Under the pieces are notes generated by a model that made no database searches, was not told the origin of the DNA, and worked only from the letters and a program-made list of their open reading frames with translations. Position numbers and translations under genes: made by a program. This document shows positions 51,681-60,945 of a DNA stretch of 64,000 nucleotides, piece after piece. How positions within the stretch are numbered: position 1 is the stretch's first letter; each line of letters starts with the position of its first letter. The DNA comes from Alphaproteobacteria bacterium (GTDB taxonomy: Bacteria; Pseudomonadota; Alphaproteobacteria; Rhodobacterales; Rhodobacteraceae). The stretch lies in assembly GCA_030427145.1 (NCBI GenBank), contig JAUHWT010000019.1, positions 1-64,000 on the forward strand, in the 5' to 3' direction.

Positions 51681-52592
51681 ATGACCGATGCCCAAACATC
51701 CGCGCCACGGCCAAACATCTTTGTGGTCGGCGGCTCAAAATGCGGCACCACGAGCCTCTACCGCATGTTGCAGCTGGCCGATGGCATCGGCACCTCCAAT
51801 ACCCGCAAGGAACTGCATTACTTTTCCGCGCCCGAGATCGTCCAGCGTCTGGCCGCACCCGGCGATGAGGGGGTCGCGAAACTGGTTTTGCGGGATGAGG
51901 CCGATTACCTGGCGGAGTTTTCGCATCTGCCCGCCGATATGGCCAATATCGTCGATGTCTCGCCTAGCTATCTGCAAAACCCGCAGGTGCCCGCGCGCAT
52001 CCGGGATTTCGCACCGGAGGCCCGGATTGTCATCTTTTTGCGCAATCCGGTGGGCAAGGTGTTTTCCCAGTACGTGCATCTGTGGTCCTCGGGGCAGGAG
52101 ACCCTGCCCTTTGAGGAGGCGTTCGACAAGAGTACCGAACGCCGGGAAGCCGCGTATTCGCCCATGTGGGATTACCGCTCAGGTGGTTTTTATGCCGGAC
52201 ATCTGCGGCGCTACCTGGACCTGTTCGGGAAGGACCGGGTTCGCGTGGAGATTTTCGAAGAGTTTTTCGGACCCGATCCCGTGGCCCAGAACGGGCTCGC
52301 CGATTTCATGGGTATCCGCTTTGCCGAAGGTCCGCCGCCCAAAATCAATGTCAGCGGTCGGGTCAAATCCCCGCTGATGAAGGCCGTGCTTGGCAACAGT
52401 GCCCTGAAAGGGGCGTTCCGGACCCTTGTGCCACTCTCCCTGCGGGACCGGCTCTCGGGGGCCATCCGCGGCTCGGTACAGACGGAAAAGCCCAAGATCA
52501 GTGACGTCATGCGGGCCCGTCTTGAGGATCTGTACCGCGATGATGTGGCCGAGGTGGAGGCCATTCTGGGCCGCAGGATCGGCTGGTTTTAG
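51681..52592 (+). CDS. Sulfotransferase family protein 2
   Basis: About 303 residues from ATG 51681; a GTG at 51657 is possible. 5'-loop FVVGGSKCGTTSLYRML and 3'-motif IVIFLRNPVGKVFSQYVHL are both complete. This is the classical sulfotransferase (PF00685-type) arrangement used on carbohydrates and small molecules. Last gene of the plus-strand polysaccharide run that starts at 43.8 kb. Confidence 0.87.
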   Translation: MTDAQTSAPRPNIFVVGGSKCGTTSLYRMLQLADGIGTSNTRKELHYFSAPEIVQRLAAPGDEGVAKLVLRDEADYLAEFSHLPADMANIVDVSPSYLQNPQVPARIRDFAPEARIVIFLRNPVGKVFSQYVHLWSSGQETLPFEEAFDKSTERREAAYSPMWDYRSGGFYAGHLRRYLDLFGKDRVRVEIFEEFFGPDPVAQNGLADFMGIRFAEGPPPKINVSGRVKSPLMKAVLGNSALKGAFRTLVPLSLRDRLSGAIRGSVQTEKPKISDVMRARLEDLYRDDVAEVEAILGRRIGWF

Positions 52593-52833
52593 CCCGTTTG
52601 ACCCCAGTGGTCTGATTTTTCTGTATTTTTGGCCGGCTACGCGATTTTTGGCCAAATGGTTTCACCCTCTCACACAGGGGTGAAGACTGAACACCGCTCC
52701 GTGATCAGGCGAAACAGTTTGGGCATTTGATGAGTATTGTTTCCATGAGAGCCGCGCAGGCTTCCCCATCCGGGACCGGATTTACACGGTCCCGGGTGGT
52801 CAACCGAAACACTGCCCTGAGGGAAAAACCGTT

Positions 52834-53274
52834 ATGACCAGCAAGTTCGCAATCGCATTCGCCACCATCGCCGCCCTTTCCGCCACCGCACCGGCCTTTG
52901 CCGGACCGCAGTCGAAAGAGGGTCTGACCCTTAACCAGATCGCCATTGAAAGCTACAACTCCGGCCGCTCCGCCCAGGACCGCCAGCCCCTGTCCATCGA
53001 CCGCAACGGTTCCCCGGCGCTCGAGGCCCAGGCCATTGCCAGCTACAACAACGGCAAGAACGCCAGAAACCGTCAGGAAATCACCTCCACGGGCGACATG
53101 GAGGTCGCCTCCCGCGCGGTTAATCCCGGCAGCCCCGCTGACAGCCAGCTGATCGCCTCCGCAGGTCTGACTGCGGAAGAGGCCGAAGGTCTGACGCTCA
53201 ACGAGATTGCGGCCTTCAAATACAACAAGAACCGCTCCCGGCATGACCGTCAGGGCGTTCCCGCGGTCAAATAA
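52834..53274 (+). CDS. Secreted small protein with three internal repeats
   Basis: 146 residues with a signal peptide (ending APAFAG). The mature part holds three related blocks: GLTLNQIAIESYNSGRSAQ, LEAQAIASYNNGKNARNRQ and GLTLNEIAAFKYNKNRSRHD, each followed by a DRQ- or RQ-like end. The pattern resembles DUF4148-like periplasmic proteins but the family call is weak. A strong terminator follows. Function unknown. Confidence 0.75.
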   Translation: MTSKFAIAFATIAALSATAPAFAGPQSKEGLTLNQIAIESYNSGRSAQDRQPLSIDRNGSPALEAQAIASYNNGKNARNRQEITSTGDMEVASRAVNPGSPADSQLIASAGLTAEEAEGLTLNEIAAFKYNKNRSRHDRQGVPAVK

Positions 53275-53312
53275 TCCGGGTCGGGCGGATTTCCTCCGCC
53301 GGTCCTGACATG

Positions 53313-53350
53313 AAAAAGCCCCGGTTCCGAACTCGGACCGGGGCTTTTTT
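53313..53350. terminator. Bidirectional terminator
   Basis: AAAAAGCCCCGG and CCGGGGCTTTTTT form a stem around a 13-nt loop, between the secreted repeat gene and the convergent SDR gene. Confidence 0.9.
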
Positions 53351-53363
53351 GTCTTTGCCGGCA

Positions 53364-53993
53364 TCAGTTTGAGATGCCCACGGCCCGGTGAAGGTAGCGA
53401 AGATCGCTCAGCTGACCCGCGAGGAAGCCGGCCACGTCGGCACGCGGGATTTTCAGCGTCAGGGCCCGGTCGCCGGGTTTGATGTCCTCCCGGAATCCGC
53501 CTTTGGCAGGACCGTCGACGAAGGCGCCGGGGCGTACAATGGTCCAGTCGAGGCCGCTGGCGCGCACCATGACCTCCTGCCGTTCATGGTCAAGGAATAC
53601 CGGCCGCAGGATCAGGCCGAACATGATGCGCTTCCAGAAGAAGTTGAGGTTGCTCCAGCTCTCATGCGCCCCCAGGGTCGACTGGCAGATCAGGCGACGG
53701 ATCCCGTGTTCCCGCATGGCTTCCATAACGTTCAGGGTCCCCTCCGAGCGGATCCGGCTTTTGCGCGACATGCCCGCGCCGAGCGTGATCACCACCGCGT
53801 CATGACCGGGCAGGGCGCGGGACACGTCCTCACGGGACATGGCGTCGCCCGCCACGCGGGAGAGGCGGGCCGCATCGATTTTCAGTTTTTCCGGGTTGCG
53901 GGCAAAGGCCGTGACCTCATGCCCGTCCTCCAGCATCCGCGTGACGGCGGGGGCGCCGACGGTTCCGGTGGCTCCGAAGACGATGACTTTCAT
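53364..53993 (-). CDS. NAD(P)-binding SDR-like protein (NmrA/atypical epimerase family)
   Basis: 209 residues. MKVIVFGATGTVGAPAV is the atypical SDR glycine motif, followed by VVITLGAG and the QSTLGAH segment. No YxxxK is obvious, so it may bind NADPH without classical dehydrogenase chemistry, as in NmrA or BLVRB-like proteins. It is divergent from a TetR gene with operator palindromes between, so the TetR protein probably represses it. Confidence 0.82.
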   Translation of the reverse strand: MKVIVFGATGTVGAPAVTRMLEDGHEVTAFARNPEKLKIDAARLSRVAGDAMSREDVSRALPGHDAVVITLGAGMSRKSRIRSEGTLNVMEAMREHGIRRLICQSTLGAHESWSNLNFFWKRIMFGLILRPVFLDHERQEVMVRASGLDWTIVRPGAFVDGPAKGGFREDIKPGDRALTLKIPRADVAGFLAGQLSDLRYLHRAVGISN

Positions 53994-54026
53994 TTTGAGG
54001 CTCCTTTTCAGATTACTTTACACCAT

Positions 54027-54075
54027 GTCAAGTTGACGGATTGTGGATTACCCCTTAACTTGACATCATGTCAAG
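54027..54075. promoter_or_regulatory. TetR operator palindromes
   Basis: Two inverted repeats in the 74-bp divergent spacer: GTCAAGTTGAC (54027-54037) and CTTGACATCATGTCAAG (54059-54075). Both use the half-site TTGAC. The second overlaps the tetR start codon, so binding would also limit tetR expression. Confidence 0.7.
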
Positions 54076-54652
54076 AAAAAATGAATCCACCCGGAACCGC
54101 ATCCTCAAATCCGCCTGGACCCTGCTCGAAAAAGGGGAGGGCCCCGTGCGCATGAGCGATATTGCCAAAGCCGCCAAAATCAGCCGCCAGGCGCTCTACC
54201 TGCATTTTCCCAACCGGGCGGATCTGCTCATCGCGGTGACGCGTCATCTCGACGAGGTGCATGACGTGGAGGCGCGGCTGGCGGAAAGCCGCATGGCCCC
54301 AAGCGGGGTCAAGCGGCTTCAGGCCTGGATCGCGGCCTGGGGGGATTACATTCCGCAAATTCATGGAGTGGCCCGGGCCCTGATGGCGATGCGGGACCAT
54401 GACGCCGAGGCGCGCGCCGCCTGGGAGGGGCGTATGGCGGCCATGCGGGAGGGCTGTGCCGCCGCCGTTGCGGCGCTGGAGGCGGATGGGGACCTGCGGG
54501 AGGGCCTGAGCCCGGTGGAGGCCACCGACCTGCTCTGGAGCCTTCTGTCCGTCCGGGTCTGGGAGCAGCTCCGCCTGGACTGCGGCTGGCCCCAGGAGCG
54601 TTACATCGCGGTCACCCAGGAGACGGCGCGACGGGCTCTGGTCGGGGGGTGA
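54068..54652 (+). CDS. TetR-family transcriptional regulator
   Basis: 194 residues. N-terminal TetR helix-turn-helix: MSDIAKAAKISRQALYLHFPNRADLL. The C-terminal ligand domain is unassigned. It likely represses itself and the divergent SDR gene through the overlapping palindromes. The effector is unknown. Confidence 0.9.
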   Translation: MSRKNESTRNRILKSAWTLLEKGEGPVRMSDIAKAAKISRQALYLHFPNRADLLIAVTRHLDEVHDVEARLAESRMAPSGVKRLQAWIAAWGDYIPQIHGVARALMAMRDHDAEARAAWEGRMAAMREGCAAAVAALEADGDLREGLSPVEATDLLWSLLSVRVWEQLRLDCGWPQERYIAVTQETARRALVGG

Positions 54653-54685
54653 GGACGGAATGCGCAGCTTTCCCCATGCGCGGGT

Positions 54686-55666
54686 TTATCGCTCCTGGGG
54701 GGCGTGAACCGGCCGTTTTGCGGTCAGGGGCTCGAACCAGGAAACCGTTCTCTCCAGCCCCTCCTCCAGTGTCACGGTTGGCTCCCAGCCAAGTTCGGTG
54801 CGGGCGCGCCTTATGTCCGGGCGGCGCTGCAACGGGTCGTTCTCCGGGAGGGGGCGAAACACGGTCCGTGACCTCGATCCCGCCAGTTCGATCACCAGTT
54901 TGGCCAGATCGCGAATGGTAACCTCATCGGGATTTCCAACATTTACCGGTCCGGTCACGTCGTCAGGCGCGTTCATCATCCGGATCATGCCGTCAATCAG
55001 GTCATCCACGTAACAGAAGGACCGGGTCTGACTGCCGTCGCCGTAAATGGTGATGTCATTGCCCAGAAGCGCCTGAACGATGAAATTGGAAATCACCCGG
55101 CCGTCATTCGCCTGCATTTTGGGGCCGTAGGTGTTGAAAATCCGCATGACCCTGATGCGCAGGTCATGCTGACGATGATAGTCGAAAAACAGGGTTTCGG
55201 CGCAGCGTTTGCCCTCATCGTAACAGGAGCGTGGCCCTATGGGATTGACGTGTCCCCAGTAGTCTTCCGTTTGCGGGTGCTGCTGCGGGTCGCCGTAAAC
55301 CTCGGATGTGGAGGCCTGGAGGATTTTTGCGCCCGTCCGTCTCGCCAGTTCCAGAACGGTGATGGCCCCAAGGACCGAGGTTCTGGTCGTGCGCACGGGG
55401 TCCTGCCGGTAGTGGACCGGTGAGGCGGGGCAGGCGAGATTGTATATCTCATCGACCTCCACCTCGAGGGGCATCGTTATGTCATGCTCAATCAGTTCAA
55501 AGTTCGGGCGCCCGAGCAGATGCGCGATCCCCGACCGGCACCCGGTATGAAAACTGTCGATGCAGAGCACGTCATGGCCTGCCACAACGAGGCGCCCGCA
55601 CAGGTGACTGCCAAGAAACCCGGCTCCACCGGTGACCATTATCCGTTTGGTGGAAAAGCCGTGCAA
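54686..55666 (-). CDS. UDP-glucuronate decarboxylase-like NAD-dependent epimerase/dehydratase
   Basis: About 326 residues. Extended [16 protein letters not shown] (NAD), [11 protein letters not shown] (Ser), and [13 protein letters not shown] containing the Tyr-x3-Lys pair; the whole pattern [17 protein letters not shown] is diagnostic of UDP-xylose synthases. It would decarboxylate UDP-glucuronate to UDP-xylose for the polymer. The start is uncertain: a TTG at 55666 is a compromise between the first good ATG (55639) and an upstream TTG at 55759. Confidence 0.85.
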   Translation of the reverse strand: MHGFSTKRIMVTGGAGFLGSHLCGRLVVAGHDVLCIDSFHTGCRSGIAHLLGRPNFELIEHDITMPLEVEVDEIYNLACPASPVHYRQDPVRTTRTSVLGAITVLELARRTGAKILQASTSEVYGDPQQHPQTEDYWGHVNPIGPRSCYDEGKRCAETLFFDYHRQHDLRIRVMRIFNTYGPKMQANDGRVISNFIVQALLGNDITIYGDGSQTRSFCYVDDLIDGMIRMMNAPDDVTGPVNVGNPDEVTIRDLAKLVIELAGSRSRTVFRPLPENDPLQRRPDIRRARTELGWEPTVTLEEGLERTVSWFEPLTAKRPVHAPQER

Positions 55667-55805
55667 ATCATCACCCTGGTGTCCCCCGTAGGGCCCGGCC
55701 CGTAACGATGGACGACCCTCACCCCTGATTGTGGTAAAGGCTTTTCCCGGGTTCGACAAACCGGACTTTCAGATTTTGGCCTCAGGGAGGCGCGGGCGCG
55801 TCTTT

Positions 55806-56759
55806 TCACCAGCCCGACTGCCAGTCCCTGCGGCGTTGCCAGATGGCGCCCCAGGTGGCGGCGCTTTCCTTTAGCGAGGGGCGTCCGGTCAGGGTGGCGC
55901 CGGCCTTTGTGGCGATGAGGCGGGTCAGCGGCATCATGGAGAAGACGAACCGGCCCAGAGGTTTCTGCCAGGCCGGGAAGTGGCGGTTGATCAGGCCCAT
56001 TTTGCCCGCCAGAGTTTTGACCATCCGGTCGGAGAGGACTTTTTCGGAGGCGCCGCCATAGTGAATGATGGTGGCGTCCGGCGTGATTTGCGGCCGGGCT
56101 CCGGTTTTAATGGCGCGCAGGCACAGATCCGCCTCCTCGCCATACATGAAGAAATCCTCGTTGAAGCCGCCCAGTCGGTCCCAGTCCCCGCGGCGCATCA
56201 GAAAGAAGCTGCCCTGGACGATGTCGACCTCCCGCACGCTGTCGCGCTGCCAGCCGCCATAGCGTTCCGCATTGAAGATTGCGGAGTTGGGGAAGAGGGA
56301 TGTCAGGCCGGCGGTGCGGCAGAACACGTTCCACAGCGTCATGCGCTGCCAGCAGGAGGCGGGATTGAGGCTTTTGTCCCCAAAGAGCGTGCGTCCGCCC
56401 CAGATGCCGGCTCCGGGCGTTTCACGGGCGAATGCCACCAGGTTGTCCACCGCGTGGTCGAGCACGACCGTGTCGGGATTGAGCAGCAGGATATACTCCC
56501 CGCGCGCCTGCTTTGCCGCCATGTTGTTGCCGCCGGCAAAGCCCAGATTGTCCTTGCGGGCCATCAGGTTGATGTGGGGAAATTCCTCCGAGATCGCCTC
56601 GGCGGAGCCGTCCTGGCTGTTGTTGTCCACCACCAGAACCTCATGGGGGATGGTGGTCTCGCGCTCCAGGCTGCGCAGACACTCAAGGGTCATCTCACGG
56701 GTGTTGTAGGAGATCACCAGAACGGAGACCACGGGATCCTGAACGGGGCTGTCTGACAT
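55806..56759 (-). CDS. Family 2 glycosyltransferase (rhamnosyltransferase-like)
   Basis: 317 residues with VVSVLVISYNTREMTLECL, VVDNNSQDGS, LLLNPDTVVLD (DxD-like) and RLGGFNEDFFMYGEEADLCLR, the signature of WbbL-type rhamnosyltransferases. A short hydrophobic stretch near the end may anchor it. It ends 10 bp from the exosortase stop side and is co-directional with the exosortase gene. Confidence 0.87.
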   Translation of the reverse strand: MSDSPVQDPVVSVLVISYNTREMTLECLRSLERETTIPHEVLVVDNNSQDGSAEAISEEFPHINLMARKDNLGFAGGNNMAAKQARGEYILLLNPDTVVLDHAVDNLVAFARETPGAGIWGGRTLFGDKSLNPASCWQRMTLWNVFCRTAGLTSLFPNSAIFNAERYGGWQRDSVREVDIVQGSFFLMRRGDWDRLGGFNEDFFMYGEEADLCLRAIKTGARPQITPDATIIHYGGASEKVLSDRMVKTLAGKMGLINRHFPAWQKPLGRFVFSMMPLTRLIATKAGATLTGRPSLKESAATWGAIWQRRRDWQSGW

Positions 56760-56769
56760 TGGTATCCGT

Positions 56770-58374
56770 TTATTCGGGAACGAACCTGGGCAGATAGTCG
56801 ATATGGGCTGTCAGGAAGTTTTTCAACCGCTCATCGGCCTGGGCCTCGGTTTCCTCCTCACCGATCGGCGTAATCAGGCGCACGACGCTGATGTCGCGGC
56901 GGCCGCGCAGCAGGCTGTCGGAAACGGTGTGGAATTTGGTGACCATGTCATTGGCGGTGCTGCGGCCCCGGCCCTCGAACCAGAAATAGACGAGCTGTTT
57001 GCTCAGGCCCTTCTGGATGATGGCGCGGTTGAGTGTCAGGCCGCCAAAATCCGTACCCGGCAGGTCGACCCGTGTGGGGTCGATGCGGAACACCTCCCAG
57101 CCGCCGGCGGGCAGACAGGCGGCGGGGGAGTGAATGTAGGAGCCGTCGGTTTCCTTGTGGTAATAGGCGACGAAGAAATCCACCGGTGCGGCGGCAGCCG
57201 GGCTTACGAAGTTTGACGACAGAAAGTCATCCGCGCCGAGGAATGCCTCGACCTCCGGGTCGAGCAGGGTGCGCTCCCCCCGCCATTCACCGGTGTTCAT
57301 GGGAAAGAGCACGAAGCTGTCGCGTTCGGGTGTGACGGAGGCGCGGGCGGGGGCGAGAACCCAGGCCGCGGATATGGCGCAGGTCAGGAGCGTCATGGCG
57401 ATCAGCGCGCCTGAGGCGGGAATGGTGAAAACCCGGCGGAACTGTTCACCAAGGTTGGAGAAATCCATGTCGAGCGCATCGCCCAGATGGCGTTTGTCCC
57501 CGGACAGGCGCTGCATCAGAACCGCCATGGCGAAAAGGATGGCGATGCAGGTGAGGAAAATCACCCAGCCCTCGAAAACGTGCAGAAAGCCCTCGGCCTG
57601 CTCGATGCCCTTGCGGTCCACCAGAAAGCCGATCACCCCGATGCGGAAGGAGTTCATCAGAACCGCGATCGGCACCGCCGAGAACAGCAGCACCAGCTTG
57701 TGCCAGACCGGTCCGCGGTAGAGCACGGCAAAGACATAGGTAAAGCTCATGATCGGGAACATGTAGCGCAGTCCCGAACAGGCCTCGGCCACCTGAAGCT
57801 TGTAGGTGCCGAGATCAATGACATTGCCTTCCAGATAGACCGGAACCTGCAGCAGCCGCAGAAGCCAGACGCCGATTTCGGAGGAGAGGAACTGCAGCGC
57901 GATGGTGACGTTCCAGTAGATCATGTTGGGCAGAGGCAGCATGAACACCAGGTGCAGCACCGCGGGCCAGAACAGAATGCCGCGCGACCAGCCAAATCCC
58001 ACCAGAACAAGCCCGCCGATCCAGACAATGAGTCCGTAGGTGACAATGTCCGGAATACCCACGAGGTTGCCGGCAATGGCGGCCAGAAGCCCCAGGGCGA
58101 TAAGCGCAAGCCCTGGCCAGCGGTCGGTGACCGGCCCGGTGGGGGGCGGTACGGCCTTAAGCTCGCGCAGATACATGTAGAAGGACAGAACCGGAATGAC
58201 CGGACCGTGGCTGTATTCGGGCCGCGACCAGGCCTCGCCCAGATGCACAAGGCCGGACCAGAAGACGGGCAGGGCGCCGAGGCAGCACAGCAGGAACAGG
58301 CCAAAGCCGTAAGTGTCGAGCGGGGTTCCCAAAAATACGGGATGCCGGTGCCGCGTTTCGGCCGTGAATGACAT
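56770..58374 (-). CDS. xrtD: Exosortase fused to EpsI domain (XrtD type, VPLPA-specific)
   Basis: 534 residues from ATG 58374 with GAGGT upstream. About eight N-terminal membrane segments carry the exosortase catalytic set: Cys199 in EACSGLRYM, Arg244 in NSFRIG and His265 in HVFEGW. YSHGP at 54-58 is also typical. Residues about 320-534 are the EpsI/DUF3485 domain with HSPAACLPAGGW. This fused form is the one that pairs with VPLPA-CTERM substrates; three such proteins are encoded at 5.1, 32.7 and 34.2 kb. It would cleave the tag at the inner membrane during export. Confidence 0.92.
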   Translation of the reverse strand: MSFTAETRHRHPVFLGTPLDTYGFGLFLLCCLGALPVFWSGLVHLGEAWSRPEYSHGPVIPVLSFYMYLRELKAVPPPTGPVTDRWPGLALIALGLLAAIAGNLVGIPDIVTYGLIVWIGGLVLVGFGWSRGILFWPAVLHLVFMLPLPNMIYWNVTIALQFLSSEIGVWLLRLLQVPVYLEGNVIDLGTYKLQVAEACSGLRYMFPIMSFTYVFAVLYRGPVWHKLVLLFSAVPIAVLMNSFRIGVIGFLVDRKGIEQAEGFLHVFEGWVIFLTCIAILFAMAVLMQRLSGDKRHLGDALDMDFSNLGEQFRRVFTIPASGALIAMTLLTCAISAAWVLAPARASVTPERDSFVLFPMNTGEWRGERTLLDPEVEAFLGADDFLSSNFVSPAAAAPVDFFVAYYHKETDGSYIHSPAACLPAGGWEVFRIDPTRVDLPGTDFGGLTLNRAIIQKGLSKQLVYFWFEGRGRSTANDMVTKFHTVSDSLLRGRRDISVVRLITPIGEEETEAQADERLKNFLTAHIDYLPRFVPE

Positions 58375-58699
58375 GTCTGACCTCAGTACCTGACGAACCG
58401 TCCCGTTCCTTACACAGGGAGGTTGCGTAAGTTTAAATAATCCGCGTGCAAATACCAGGCGCGGCCAAATTATCGTGACCGGCCAGGGCATCCGGATCCT
58501 GCAAGCCGTTCCCGAAAGGCCGGATCCGGTTTGCTCCGCACACCTGTTTTTCCCTGTTAAAGGCAACGATATCAAACTTTTGCGGGTCAGGGAAAATTTT
58601 ATTTCCGACAGGGTGCATCCAAACGGTCTCCTTCGCGCGTCTTTGAGGGTGCAGGGAGTGCGGAAAGACCGCGCTCCGCAACGGTAAAAGGATTTTGGT
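58375..58699. other. Intergenic region between exosortase and DUF4394 genes
   Basis: 325 bp holding two divergent promoters. Local A/T tracts (58430-58470, 58560-58610) are compatible with them. No palindrome or small gene recognised. Confidence 0.4.
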
Positions 58700-59500
58700 A
58701 TGCGTACTGTTTCAATGTTTCTGACCACGGCGACCCTTCTGTCCACATCGGCTCTGGCCCAGGCGGACGGGCATGCGGGACACATGGCGGTTGGTCTAAG
58801 CGGCGACAGGACGCTGCACATGATCGACAGCGGCTCGGCGGCGGTAACCGCCTCCATGGAGGTTGAGGGTGTCGACAGGCTTCTTGGCATTGATCTGCGT
58901 CCGGCCACGGGTCAGCTGATTGGAGTAACCGACGGGTTCGACATCGTGGAAATTGATCCCGCCAGCGGGGCCGTGACAAAAATCTCGACCATGGACATGG
59001 AACTGCCCGTGATGGATGGCCAACCGGTGATCGTGGATTTCAACCCCAAAGCCAACAAGCTGCGCTTCATGACCGGCACGACCAATCACCGCGTTGATAT
59101 CGAGAGCGGCGCGGTCACGGTGGATGGCAGCCTTGCCTTTGAGGGCGCCGACATGCATGCCGGTGAGGCGCCCGATATTGTGGCCGCGGCCTATATCAAT
59201 TCGTTTGGCCAGCCCGATGCCACGGCGATGTATGACATCGACGCCACGATCAATGCCGTGATCCAGCAGACCTCGCCCAATGACGGCACACTGGCGGCCA
59301 TTGGCAAACTGGGTGTCGGGGCGGCGGAAAGTTACGCTTTTGACATCGCCACGGATGAGGCGGGCACCAACACGGCCTGGCTGGCCACCGGTGGCATGCT
59401 GCACACGGTGTCGCTTGAAACCGGTGAGATTCAGGACAGTTGGGAGCTGACCGGTGCGGAGGCGCCTTTGCGCGACATCACGTTTCTGACCGCAAAATAA
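58700..59500 (+). CDS. DUF4394 domain protein
   Basis: 266 residues, signal peptide (ending ALAQA), then a WD-like repeat body with LLGIDLRPATGQLIGVTD, VDFNPKANKLRFMTGT and YAFDIATDEAGTNTAW. Such extracytoplasmic proteins are often encoded with an ECF sigma factor and its anti-sigma partner, which follow here. AAAGGA precedes the start. Function unknown. Confidence 0.85.
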   Translation: MRTVSMFLTTATLLSTSALAQADGHAGHMAVGLSGDRTLHMIDSGSAAVTASMEVEGVDRLLGIDLRPATGQLIGVTDGFDIVEIDPASGAVTKISTMDMELPVMDGQPVIVDFNPKANKLRFMTGTTNHRVDIESGAVTVDGSLAFEGADMHAGEAPDIVAAAYINSFGQPDATAMYDIDATINAVIQQTSPNDGTLAAIGKLGVGAAESYAFDIATDEAGTNTAWLATGGMLHTVSLETGEIQDSWELTGAEAPLRDITFLTAK

Positions 59501-59522
59501 CGGCTGGAAACAGGAACGGGAG

Positions 59523-59542
59523 CGGCCCGCCCTGGCGGGCCG
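59523..59542 (+). terminator. GC-rich hairpin after the DUF4394 gene
   Basis: CGGCCCGCC and GGCGGGCCG with a 2-nt loop, followed by GTTCC without a T-run. It may attenuate transcription into the sigma gene rather than end it. Confidence 0.4.
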
Positions 59543-59692
59543 TTCCTGGCCGGTGGGGTCATGTCATGTGTGTTCAGTGAACGGGGTAATACTGTTTTTT
59601 GGCCTCACCGGCCGTTTGTGCCGAATACGGAAGAGGGCTTTGCCCCGCAATCCGTTTTCAATATGATGCCGGTTCCCAGAGGGGAGGGACGG

Positions 59693-60223
59693 GTGACGGA
59701 TTACGCGCAACTGCTTGAAAACTGCGCAGGAGGTGACCGGGCCTCGCTTCGGACGGTCATGGACGCCGAGGGTGGCCGGATGCTGGGGGTTGCGCTGCGC
59801 ATGCTGCGGCGCCGGGACCTGGCCGAGGACGCCGTGCAGGAGAGTTTTGTTACGATCTGGCGCAAGGCACATCAGTACGACAGGAACCGCGGGGCCGCAA
59901 AAGCCTGGATCTACACCATTCTGCGCAACCGCTGTCTGACCATGCTGCGCCAGGACACCCGGGAGATTGCCACGGAAAGCGACGTGCTTGAGATGCGCCA
60001 GGACAGCGACATTCTGTCGGAGACATGGGAACGCCTCGGCGAGGGCGGTGACCTGCAGCGCTGTCTGGAACGTCTGGATGCCAAAAAGCGGGCCGCGGTG
60101 CTGATGGCCTATGTTCTGGGCTATACGCACGGGGAGATTTCGGGCCGGGTTGGCGCGCCGCTCGGATCGGTCAAGTCCTGGCTGCGCCGGGGGCTGGCAC
60201 AGTTGCGGGAGTGCCTGTCATGA
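59693..60223 (+). CDS. ECF RNA polymerase sigma factor
   Basis: 176 residues from GTG 59693 (GGGAGGG 5 nt upstream); the longer frame adds non-conserved residues. Region 2: RDLAEDAVQESFVTIWRKA, then KAWIYTILRN. Region 4: GYTHGEISGRVGAPLGSVKSW. The stop overlaps the anti-sigma start (ATGA), so they are translationally coupled. Confidence 0.9.
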   Translation: MTDYAQLLENCAGGDRASLRTVMDAEGGRMLGVALRMLRRRDLAEDAVQESFVTIWRKAHQYDRNRGAAKAWIYTILRNRCLTMLRQDTREIATESDVLEMRQDSDILSETWERLGEGGDLQRCLERLDAKKRAAVLMAYVLGYTHGEISGRVGAPLGSVKSWLRRGLAQLRECLS

Positions 60224-60939
60224 CTGGAAATGAGCGCCCCCTTGAGGAACGGATTGACGAGGTTGTCATCGGCCTGGCCGATGAGGCGGAATGCGCCAGG
60301 ATCGAGCGCATGGCGGCGGAGGATATCACCGTGGCCCGGATGCTTGATCAGGCGCGGAAACGGTTTGGCGAGCTCGACGACACCGCCCGCCCCGAGGCGC
60401 TGCCCGATGACATGTGGGCGCGGATTTCCGGGCGGCTGGAAACCGTGGAGCCGGAGCCCGCCATTGTCAGGGATCCCGACGTGGTGCCATTCCGGCGCCC
60501 TGACAATGCGCCCCGGGCCATGTCCTGGGCCACCATCGGCAGCCTTGCGGCCTCCGTGGTTCTGGCCATCGCGCTTGCCTGGACGCTGTTCTCGCAGAAG
60601 GATCCGGCCGTCATTGCCGTTCTGATCAATGATGCGGGTGAGCCCGTTGCGGTTGTTGAGGGCTCCGTCGACAACACCACACTGATCACCCTGCTGGGGC
60701 CGACCACGGTTCCCGAGGGCCGCATCATGCAGGTCTGGACCAAACCCGATGAGGACGGGCCGCCGGTCTCTCTGGGCGTGCTGTCCCGGCCGACATCCAC
60801 ACGGCTGGAGGTCGAAAACCTTCCCGCGCCATCCGCGAACCAGCTTTACGAGATTACCTTTGAGCAGGCGGGTGGTTCGCCAACCGGGCTGCCGACCGGG
60901 CCCATTCACGGCAAGGGGCTGGCGCAGCAGCCCCTCTGA
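60220..60939 (+). CDS. Anti-sigma factor (RskA/ChrR-like, single membrane segment)
   Basis: 239 residues. A cytoplasmic N-terminus (1-100), one membrane span (TIGSLAASVVLAIALAWTLF), and a periplasmic RskA-type domain with GRIMQVWTKPDEDGPP and YEITFEQAGGSPTGLPTGPI. It would hold the sigma factor at the membrane until an envelope signal releases it. The DUF4394 protein upstream may be its target or sensor. Confidence 0.88.
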   Translation: MTGNERPLEERIDEVVIGLADEAECARIERMAAEDITVARMLDQARKRFGELDDTARPEALPDDMWARISGRLETVEPEPAIVRDPDVVPFRRPDNAPRAMSWATIGSLAASVVLAIALAWTLFSQKDPAVIAVLINDAGEPVAVVEGSVDNTTLITLLGPTTVPEGRIMQVWTKPDEDGPPVSLGVLSRPTSTRLEVENLPAPSANQLYEITFEQAGGSPTGLPTGPIHGKGLAQQPL

Positions 60940-60945
60940 GCGGGG

